Source: Acidobacteriaceae bacterium (lineage in GTDB: Bacteria > Acidobacteriota > Terriglobia > Terriglobales > Acidobacteriaceae). From it: a DNA stretch of 39,483 bases. Shown in pieces: positions 33,020 through 39,483 of the stretch. The stretch is from the NCBI GenBank assembly GCA_003151435.1, contig PLXP01000069.1, positions 5,590 through 45,072 on the forward strand, read 5' to 3'. Numbering within the stretch: position 1 is the first letter of the stretch; each line of letters begins with the position of its first letter. The notes under the pieces were generated by a model. It was given only the letters and a program-made list of their open reading frames with translations. It was not told where the DNA came from and searched no databases. The position numbers and the translations under genes were made by a program.

Positions 33020-35674
33020 ATGCGACGGATACCTTCCTCTACATATCGCTTGCAGCTGAATGCGAAGTTCACTTTTGAGGATGCGGCCAGAGCCGCATCC
33101 TATCTGAAGGAACTTGGGATATCGCACGTGTATTGTTCGCCATATTTGCAAGCTGCGCCCGGAAGCATGCATGGCTACGACGTTGTCGATCATCAGAAGG
33201 TGAATGATGAGTTGGGCGGCGAGGAAGGACACCAGCAGTTCTGCAGGCGGCTCAAAGAGTTGGGAATGGGGCAGGTGCTTGATATTGTTCCCAACCACAT
33301 GGCCATCGGTCCCAAAAACCTCTACTGGATGGACGTGCTCGAGAATGGTCCTTCGAGCCAATATGCGACCTGGTTCGATATCGATTGGCATTCCGCCGAA
33401 GTGAAGCTTCAAAACAAGGTGCTGATTCCGGTGCTGGGCGATCAGTACGGACGAATCCTCGCTGCTGGTCAATTTCGGATTGAACAGGATGCCGACAATT
33501 TCCAGGTACGCTACATGGACCACACGTTTCCGCTGGCGCCGCGTTCACTGGCGAGTGTGTTGTCAAAGGCCGCCGAGTACGCACAGGACGATACTCTCGG
33601 CTTCATCGCAGACAGTTTGAACCGGTTGCCATCTCCGGAGTCGACTGATCCAGCCCTCGTGCACGAGCGGCACCGCGATAAAGCAGTGATCTACGGGCTC
33701 CTGAAGAGGCTATGTAGCGAACGGCCCGAGGTGTGCGCATGGATCGACACCACCGTGGAAGGAATCAACCACGACATTGACGCGCTGGACGAGTTGCTGA
33801 ATCAGCAGAATTATCGGCTGGCTTATTGGCGCACTGCAGACCAGGAGCTTGGTTATAGGCGTTTCTTCGATGTGAATTCGCTCGTCGGCTTGCGCGTGGA
33901 ACGCCCGCATGTCTTCGACGCAACTCACCACAGAATCCTGGAATGGCTCCAAAGCGGCGTGCTCGACGGAATCCGTATCGATCATCCCGATGGGTTGCGC
34001 GATCCGCAGCAATACTTCATGCGATTGCGAGCTAATGCGCCCGATGCGTGGATCATCGGCGAGAAAATTCTCGAGCCCGGAGAGTTCCTGCGTGAAACCT
34101 GGCCGATCGATGGAACCAGCGGTTACGACTTCCTTAACGTATGCAATAACCTGTTGGTGAACGGCGAAGGACTCCGCGAATTCAGCGCCATTTACGCGGA
34201 TTTCACTGAAGAGACAGCGAACTTCGACATCATCGCGCACGACAAGAAGCTGACCGTGGAGCAGGAGGCTTTGGGTAGCGACATCAATCGTCTCGCGAGT
34301 TTGTTTGTTGAAATATGCGAGAACAATCGCGACCGTCGCGACTACACGCGGGCTGAGATTCGGCGTGCGCTGCGCGAGGTGGCTGCCTGTTTTTCAATTT
34401 ATCGCACCTATGTGGTAGCTGAGCGCAATGAGGTCTCTGACGAAGACCGCACCGAAATCGAAAATGCAGTGACAGCAGCGAAAGAACGCAGACTCGACAT
34501 CGACGCCGGCCTGTTCGATTTCATTGCCGACGTGCTGACTCTACGGGAGCGTGGCGCGCAAGAAAGCGAGTTCCTTTTACGATTCCAGCAATTCACTTCG
34601 CCGGTGATGGCCAAGGGAGTTGAGGATACCGCATTCTATTGCTTCAACCGGATGATCGGCTTGAATGAAGTTGGCGCTGCGCCCGGCAACAACGGCATGT
34701 CAGTGGAGCAATTCCATCAGTATTGCGCGCACATGCAAGCCACGCACCCGCTGACCATGACGACGCTCTCTACGCATGACACCAAGCGATGCGACGACGT
34801 GCGCGCGCGATTGGCCGTGCTGACCGAAATGCCTGGGCAGTGGAACGACGCACTGCATCGCTGGTCTCAGATGAATGCGGAATTCAAGGTCAATGAATTT
34901 CCTGACCGCAACACCGAATACTTTCTCTACCAGACACTGCTTGGCGCGTGGCCCATATCAGAAGATCGGTTGCTTGCCTACATGGAAAAGGCGGCCCGCG
35001 AAGCCAAGCAGCAGACCAGTTGGACGCAGCAAGACAAGGAGTTTGAAGAGGCGCTGCAAAGGTTCATCGAGCGCACACTGCAATCCCGACAGTTTGTCGA
35101 AGATCTGGAAGCGTTTGTTGAACGAATCACATCGGCGTGGCAAACCAACAGCCTGGCACAGACACTGCTGCGATACACCGCACCGGGAATTCCAGATACT
35201 TATCAGGGGAGTGAATTGTGGGATCTGAGATTAGTCGATCCCGATAATCGCACCGCGGTCGATTACGAAGCAAGGCAGCAAATGTTGAATGACCTCAAAA
35301 GTGGGATGGCCCCTGAAGAGATCGTGCGCAGAGCCGCGACCGGCCTGCCGAAGTTATGGGTAACCCATAAAGCACTCACCCTTCGCCGCGCGCATTTTGA
35401 AGATTTCGGCGCCGAGGCGGAATACACACCCCTGCAAGGGACGGGACCAAAGAACGAGCATCTGGTGGCATTTTTGCGTGGGAATCGCGTGGCAACGATT
35501 GTCCCACGTTGGCCTCTCACACTCGGCGATAGTTGGGATGAGTGCGCGATCGATCTGCCGCGGGCAAAGTGGAAGAATGTATTGACGGGCGATGTGCTCA
35601 GCGGTGGGCGAGTGCTCATTGAGACGATGCTGCGCCGTTTTCCCGTTGCACTTCTCACCAGAGAACCGGAGTGA
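33020..35674 (+). CDS. treY: Maltooligosyltrehalose synthase (GH13)
   Basis: This 884-residue intramolecular transglucosidase converts the reducing-end alpha-1,4 bond of maltodextrins into alpha,alpha-1,1, the first step of the TreY-TreZ trehalose route in the cytoplasm. Family landmarks are the start RIPSSTYRLQLNAKFTFEDA, SHVYCSPYLQAAPGSMHGYD, VLDIVPNHMAI, nucleophile Asp321 in DGIRIDHPDGLRDP, acid/base Glu348 in IIGEKILEPGE, and TTLSTHDTKRCDDVRAR with the third Asp. The long inserted helical domain (about 400-590) is typical and makes it larger than other GH13 enzymes. No strong ribosome site precedes ATG 33020. The stop lies three bases before the treZ start, so the genes are co-translated. 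Confidence 0.95.
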   Translation: MRRIPSSTYRLQLNAKFTFEDAARAASYLKELGISHVYCSPYLQAAPGSMHGYDVVDHQKVNDELGGEEGHQQFCRRLKELGMGQVLDIVPNHMAIGPKNLYWMDVLENGPSSQYATWFDIDWHSAEVKLQNKVLIPVLGDQYGRILAAGQFRIEQDADNFQVRYMDHTFPLAPRSLASVLSKAAEYAQDDTLGFIADSLNRLPSPESTDPALVHERHRDKAVIYGLLKRLCSERPEVCAWIDTTVEGINHDIDALDELLNQQNYRLAYWRTADQELGYRRFFDVNSLVGLRVERPHVFDATHHRILEWLQSGVLDGIRIDHPDGLRDPQQYFMRLRANAPDAWIIGEKILEPGEFLRETWPIDGTSGYDFLNVCNNLLVNGEGLREFSAIYADFTEETANFDIIAHDKKLTVEQEALGSDINRLASLFVEICENNRDRRDYTRAEIRRALREVAACFSIYRTYVVAERNEVSDEDRTEIENAVTAAKERRLDIDAGLFDFIADVLTLRERGAQESEFLLRFQQFTSPVMAKGVEDTAFYCFNRMIGLNEVGAAPGNNGMSVEQFHQYCAHMQATHPLTMTTLSTHDTKRCDDVRARLAVLTEMPGQWNDALHRWSQMNAEFKVNEFPDRNTEYFLYQTLLGAWPISEDRLLAYMEKAAREAKQQTSWTQQDKEFEEALQRFIERTLQSRQFVEDLEAFVERITSAWQTNSLAQTLLRYTAPGIPDTYQGSELWDLRLVDPDNRTAVDYEARQQMLNDLKSGMAPEEIVRRAATGLPKLWVTHKALTLRRAHFEDFGAEAEYTPLQGTGPKNEHLVAFLRGNRVATIVPRWPLTLGDSWDECAIDLPRAKWKNVLTGDVLSGGRVLIETMLRRFPVALLTREPE

Positions 35675-35677
35675 TTG

Positions 35678-37447
35678 ATGCACCAATTTGAAATATGGGC
35701 TCCATCGGCCACGAAGATGGCCGTCAAGATCAACAGTTCTGTGATGCCTATGCACGGGCCCGATGATGAGGGTTGGTGGCGACTTGATGCGAAAAAGGCA
35801 GGACCGGGCACAGATTTTGCCTATTTAGTCGACGGGGATGACGCGGCCTATCCTGACCCGCGCTCTCTTTGGCAACCGAATGGCGTACACGGTCCTTCGC
35901 GCGTCTATGATCAACAAGCATTTGCGTGGACTGACGCGAAGTTCAGTGCACCACCTTTGGCAAGCAGCATCATCTACGAACTGCATATTGGGACCTTTAC
36001 GCCGGAGGGCACATTCGATGCCGCCATTGGCAAGCTCGATCATCTGGTTGATCTTGGCGTAACGCATGTTGAGCTGATGCCTGTGGCATCGTTCCCCGGC
36101 CATCACGGCTGGGGATACGACGGCGTCGCACTCTTTGCGGTGCAGGAGGGGTACGGTGGCCCCGACGGCCTCAAGCGATTCGTAGATGCCGCCCATCAAA
36201 AGGGACGGGCGGTGTTGCTCGACGTGGTCTACAACCACTTTGGCCCCGTGGGAAATTACACCGGCAAATTTGGCCCTTACCTCGTCGACACTCATCACAC
36301 GCCGTGGGGCGGAGCTGTGAATCTTGAAGGTCAATGGGCGCACCAGGTGCGGCGCTTCTTCTGCGACAACGCTTTGATGTGGATGCGCGATTTCCATGTA
36401 GACGGGCTGCGGCTCGATGCGGTGCATGCGTACATCGATCGCTCAGCCATTCACTTTCTTGAACAGCTTGCGGCCGAAACAAAAGTGCTGGAAGCCACTC
36501 TCGGGCGTCGCCTGGTTCTCATTGCGGAGAGCGATCTGAATGATCCGCAAATCGTCACGCCACGCGAAGCCGGGGGCTACGGGATCGACGCGCAGTGGAA
36601 CGATGACTTTCACCACGCACTGTTCGCAGTGCTCACGCCTGAGCCACCGGGAGGCTACTATTCCGACTTCGGCAAGCTGAGCCAGTTAGCCAAGGCGTTG
36701 GAAGAGACCTTCGTGTATGCGGGCACTTATTCGAAGTACAGAAAGCGCGCACACGGACGTCCCGCTGGAGCTTTGTCGCAGCATCGATTCGTGGGCTACA
36801 TCCAAAATCACGATCAGGTCGGCAATCGCGCCGTGGGTGAGAGGCTGCAGGTAAGCGTAGGTTTCGATCGCGCCAAGATTGCGGCAGCCATCGTTCTGCT
36901 CAGCCCGTTTGTCCCGATGATTTTTCAAGGGGAGGAGTGGGCGGCTTCTTCGCCGTTTCAGTATTTTGCCGACCACGAAGATCCTGAAATGGCTCGCCAG
37001 GTATCTGAAGGCCGAAAGAAAGAATTCGAGGCATTTGGATGGAGCCCCGATTGCATCCCAGACCCAGAGAAGAGGGAAACCTTCGAACGATCGAGGCTGA
37101 AGTGGGACGAGCTGAATCAAGCACAACATGCAGAGATGCTTGCCTGGTATCGCGACCTCATTCGATTGCGTCGTGCAACTCCGTCGTTGAACGACGGTGA
37201 CCCCGGAAATACGAGCGTGAAGTACGATTCTGCCGAGAAGTGGCTCTCCATGGAGCGGGGCACGATCACCGCCGCGTGCAATCTTGGCGAACATGCCCAT
37301 CGGTTCCCGCTGTGTGAAGGCGCCTCCGTTGTCTTGCAGTCGCGCAGAGACATCGCGGCGGACAAGGGAGGAGTGAATCTTCCTCCCGACACGATCGCGG
37401 TGATCAAACGAGTTGACCCAACGTCTGCGCATCACGGTCGTTCATAG
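35678..37447 (+). CDS. treZ: Maltooligosyltrehalose trehalohydrolase (GH13)
   Basis: The 589-residue enzyme cleaves maltooligosyltrehalose to release trehalose, completing the TreY-TreZ route. An N-terminal carbohydrate-binding-like domain (FEIWAPSATKMAVKIN) precedes the barrel: IYELHIGTFTPEGTFDAAI, HHGWGYDGVALFAVQEGYGG, VVYNHFGPVGNY, nucleophile Asp247 in GLRLDAVHAYID, Glu284 in LIAESDLNDP, and IQNHDQVGNRAVG. The GWGYDGV and GP-NY motifs separate it from branching enzyme. GGAG of the treY end serves as ribosome site six bases before ATG 35678; an in-frame TTG at 35675 is less likely. The debranching enzyme TreX/GlgX that normally supplies substrate is not in the window. Confidence 0.95.
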   Translation: MHQFEIWAPSATKMAVKINSSVMPMHGPDDEGWWRLDAKKAGPGTDFAYLVDGDDAAYPDPRSLWQPNGVHGPSRVYDQQAFAWTDAKFSAPPLASSIIYELHIGTFTPEGTFDAAIGKLDHLVDLGVTHVELMPVASFPGHHGWGYDGVALFAVQEGYGGPDGLKRFVDAAHQKGRAVLLDVVYNHFGPVGNYTGKFGPYLVDTHHTPWGGAVNLEGQWAHQVRRFFCDNALMWMRDFHVDGLRLDAVHAYIDRSAIHFLEQLAAETKVLEATLGRRLVLIAESDLNDPQIVTPREAGGYGIDAQWNDDFHHALFAVLTPEPPGGYYSDFGKLSQLAKALEETFVYAGTYSKYRKRAHGRPAGALSQHRFVGYIQNHDQVGNRAVGERLQVSVGFDRAKIAAAIVLLSPFVPMIFQGEEWAASSPFQYFADHEDPEMARQVSEGRKKEFEAFGWSPDCIPDPEKRETFERSRLKWDELNQAQHAEMLAWYRDLIRLRRATPSLNDGDPGNTSVKYDSAEKWLSMERGTITAACNLGEHAHRFPLCEGASVVLQSRRDIAADKGGVNLPPDTIAVIKRVDPTSAHHGRS

Positions 37448-37759
37448 CTCTTGCCTGGCGGCCTCTGCACGTTTGGGCGGATCTCTTGTCAGAGCGCGAT
37501 GGAACTCCCTGCGGATCAACCGAATCAACCAATGGTTGCCTGGGACTCGGCGTCCGATCAATCCCGCGTAACTTATTCTTTACCGGGATACCGCATTACG
37601 GGCCTGTCCCTCGCTTATACACAGACATACAACTCACTTTGGACTCGCGCATCCTAATAGTTAGTGAATGGACCTCTTGCACGTGGTTCCCACCCCTCGC
37701 ACGAACATCTATCAATCTATTTCGAGGCGCCAGATCCCTCGTGGACAGGACCTATGGAT
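37448..37759. other. Intergenic region after treZ
   Basis: No gene is supported here. It holds two small inverted repeats: CAACC-AAT-GGTTG near 37527-37539, and ATCCCG at 37561-37566 with CGGGAT at 37584-37589. They may end the trehalose transcript. The promoter of the following hypothetical gene would lie in the AT-rich stretch around 37600-37660. Confidence 0.35.
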
Positions 37760-38149
37760 ATGAATGACAGCACGGTTAATATCGCTGACTTCCGTGGAAT
37801 CCGCGAAATCAAGCGTCGGAATGCGCATAACGCTCCGAGAAGCACCAAGAGCAACTTTGGTTTTCTCGGGCTGGAAACTCCATCCGTATACTGCGTTCGC
37901 GAACCGGAGTCCTGGAATGGGGCGGCTCAGTGTGAGAGCCCCGCTGTCGTCGATATCGGTGAGCTCCGGGAAGCACGGCGTTTCGGACATCGTTTCTCGA
38001 TCGAGTCGCATGTGTCACAGCGTGGAGCGAAAGTCCTTCACTTCAGCAATTTCTCCTCGGATCGCGAGACGGAGAATGTCGTGGAAGGCGACCATCGCGG
38101 GATTTGGAATGGAATCACCGATGACCCAGACTCTCCGTCTGCTGCGTAG
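37760..38149 (+). CDS. Hypothetical protein
   Basis: A 129-residue soluble, polar frame begins MNDSTVNIADFRGIREIKRR and ends TDDPDSPSAA. It is rich in Arg, Ser, Glu and Asp with no membrane segment or recognised motif. Codon choice is coding-like but less GC-biased than its neighbours. AGGA lies nine bases before ATG 37760; another in-frame ATG is at 37754. An antisense frame at 37712-38011 also exists, so the strand is not certain. No function is proposed. Confidence 0.45.
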   Translation: MNDSTVNIADFRGIREIKRRNAHNAPRSTKSNFGFLGLETPSVYCVREPESWNGAAQCESPAVVDIGELREARRFGHRFSIESHVSQRGAKVLHFSNFSSDRETENVVEGDHRGIWNGITDDPDSPSAA

Positions 38150-38422
38150 GGAAGTGTGAAGGCATAGCACCGGCCTACATGAATAATCCATTTGCATCGA
38201 CTGCGTAGAGCACACTTACCCGTTCCGCTTCCAATGATCCCAATATAACTTCGGGCTGCTTTCAGATCGGGTATGAAGGCGGCCATCTGCCGATGCCGAT
38301 CCTCTTCCTTCAAGACGCGCAAAATGGACGCGGGCTGCGCCGTCGGTCCCGGGGCTTTCACAGCGCGAGGACTCTTCCTTTGTCTTGGCCCAACGGCTAA
38401 GCTGCGACGGGAGCAAACGGCG

Positions 38423-39256
38423 TTATTGCCTTTTTCGCTTTCTGCGCGAAAGCTTCCCGGGGGAAACCTCTGCAAGATGTTCCAGATCTTGCCGGCGCAA
38501 AGATTTCGCGGAAGTGAGTGCAAGGCGGAATTTCTTTTCTCGAATGCCCTCAATTTGCTTTAGCACCGCGCCATCGGCTTTCGAGTCGAGCACCTTCTCA
38601 GCGACCTTTAGAAGTCCAGTCCAATCGTGCCAGTCGCCGATTGTGTCCTTGACGTTTGCCAGGGCGTTCATCTGGCTTCCCCCCGGGTGCCCGGCCACTT
38701 GAAGCATGTAGCGCAGTTTCTTTACCTGGACGCGGAAGGGGTGCAGGTTTTCTGCATCCAGCTTTGGCCAGAAGCCGAGTTCGGTGGTGAGGATCCGCGG
38801 TGCGGATCCGCCCTCCATGAGGCCGTGTGGGTTCGCTTTCGATCGCTTCTCGAGCACTGCAGCATAGCGTCGAAGAAGGCTGCGTACTTCCTTCCTTCGC
38901 CTTTCAACAATCTTGAGCAGATGCCGTCCGTGCTTCTCGCGCATTTTCGCCAGGTACTCAACCAGCCCCACAAGGGCTTCGCGGGTGTCGTCCCTCGAGA
39001 GCGCAAAGACATTCTCGATCTGCACGTCCATATCTCTGACTGCCCCCGCCGCTTTGCGCACGGGCTTAATCAATTTGAGGATGCGGATAGACTGCTTTCC
39101 GGGCTCAGGCTCCACGGCATCAATCACTGCCTCCAGGCGGCGGGCCTGGGTTCGTAGAGCGTGCACCGCGTCGGGGCTGGGATTGACGGGGAAGCGTTTA
39201 AGCAACTTCCGCAGCTTGCACGGCGGCTTGGCGACATTTTCCAGCGCGACTGCCAT
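38423..39256 (-). CDS. CHAD domain protein
   Basis: The 277-residue protein is an alpha-helical CHAD domain, named for conserved histidines and basic residues that bind polyphosphate. The two repeat signatures are AVHALRTQARRLEAVID near residue 32 and HPFRVQVKKLRYMLQVAG near 170. Arg/Lys-rich helices lie between, and the tail is very basic (LSRRKRKRQ). Such proteins associate with polyphosphate granules or act alongside polyphosphate enzymes. No CYTH or ppk gene is visible here. ATG 39256 is chosen over GTG 39259; neither has a good ribosome site. It is divergent from the response regulator to its right. Confidence 0.88.
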   Translation of the reverse strand: MAVALENVAKPPCKLRKLLKRFPVNPSPDAVHALRTQARRLEAVIDAVEPEPGKQSIRILKLIKPVRKAAGAVRDMDVQIENVFALSRDDTREALVGLVEYLAKMREKHGRHLLKIVERRRKEVRSLLRRYAAVLEKRSKANPHGLMEGGSAPRILTTELGFWPKLDAENLHPFRVQVKKLRYMLQVAGHPGGSQMNALANVKDTIGDWHDWTGLLKVAEKVLDSKADGAVLKQIEGIREKKFRLALTSAKSLRRQDLEHLAEVSPGKLSRRKRKRQ

Positions 39257-39399
39257 CACTTTTTAGACTCGCCGAATCTCGCACAGGTTGGAGACCGGAT
39301 CTGGGTATGTCTCAACGGTCCAGCGGCTCCGCGGAGGTCCGAAACCGTCGCGAAACCTATACTTGCCAACTGTCCCAACCGGCAACCTTATGATACGCT

Positions 39400-39413
39400 C
39401 GCTCCTTAGAGCG
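39400..39413. promoter_or_regulatory. Small hairpin and -10-like box upstream of response regulator
   Basis: A TATGAT box (39389-39394) is followed by the stem CGCTC-CTTA-GAGCG (39400-39413), about 20 bases before the GTG start of the response regulator. The stem would lie at the 5' end of the transcript, just ahead of the GGGGGTGGGA ribosome site. No -35 at standard spacing was found. Confidence 0.25.
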
Positions 39414-39433
39414 GCAGGTAGAGGGGGGTGGGA

Positions 39434-39483
39434 GTGGCATCCGATCGTCCGAAAGTGCTCATTGTTGACGATGATCCCTCGCA
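39434..39483 (+). CDS. Response regulator, N-terminal fragment (runs off window)
   Basis: GTG 39434 opens a frame reading MASDRPKVLIVDDDPS up to the window edge, with a G-rich ribosome site directly upstream. The VLIVDDDPS stretch is the first strand and acidic pocket (paired Asp) of a receiver domain. The output domain and family lie outside the window. Confidence 0.75.
   Translation, partial: MASDRPKVLIVDDDPS

Noticed and set aside
1..39483. CRISPR arrays, tRNA or rRNA genes, intact insertion sequences
   Set aside because: No regularly spaced direct repeats, cloverleaf-like or rRNA-like sequence or transposase motif was found by eye; only the 127-bp palindrome looks mobile.

Overview
The window looks like a chromosomal segment of an Acidobacteriota (Terriglobia-like) bacterium. 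This is an inference. It rests on the high-GC coding bias, a PadR regulator translationally coupled to an orphan FtsX/MacB-type permease of the acidobacterial (ADOP) kind, many secreted glycoside hydrolases with Tat or Sec signals, and a GGGTGGGGCACCC-type palindromic intergenic repeat. No rRNA, tRNA, CRISPR array or intact transposase was seen.

Layout from left to right. (1) 1-2182, minus: padR followed by an ADOP permease that runs off the left edge with no stop codon. (2) 2183-2930: decayed sugar-regulator DNA, with a ROK-family C-terminal fragment, a LacI-type N-terminal relic and a palindromic operator. (3) A cytosine-deaminase-fold (guanine deaminase-like) enzyme, a 127-bp inverted-repeat element, a strong hairpin terminator and a convergent secreted GH36 alpha-galactosidase. 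(4) 6051-17990, the centrepiece: two divergent operons. Leftward, six genes linked entirely by ATGA overlaps encode a membrane-bound group 4-type [NiFe] hydrogenase: a fused double antiporter subunit, then NuoB-, NuoH-, NuoI-, NuoC- and NuoD-like subunits. The NuoD-like subunit keeps all four Ni ligand cysteines. Rightward, a GrlR-like lipocalin gene precedes a soluble diaphorase module: NuoE, NuoF fused to an NfnB/GltD-like flavoprotein, and HoxU. Together they cover most of the subunit types of complex I, with hydrogenase chemistry in place of the quinone site. (5) 18065-24272: a TolC/RND/MFP efflux operon with a divergent PadR regulator. (6) 24388-30392: a plus-strand saccharide cluster with GH79 glucuronidase-like, GH35 beta-galactosidase, a Tat-exported sugar isomerase/epimerase-like TIM barrel and a Tat-exported Gfo/Idh/MocA oxidoreductase. 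(7) 30766-37447: a Bax inhibitor-1/YccA membrane protein, a NarL-type regulator whose receiver has lost its phospho-acceptor Asp, then treY-treZ for trehalose from maltodextrins. (8) 37760-39483: a hypothetical gene, a CHAD-domain protein (minus) and the first codons of a response regulator.

How the parts may work together (inference): the two hydrogenase-region operons probably make one H2/NAD(P)(H)/ferredoxin-linked, ion-pumping enzyme or two tightly cooperating ones, with a CRP-like operator in their shared intergenic region. The glycosidases and the Tat-exported oxidoreductase/isomerase pair suggest periplasmic breakdown of uronic-acid- and galactose-containing polysaccharides. TreYZ suggests osmo- or desiccation protection.
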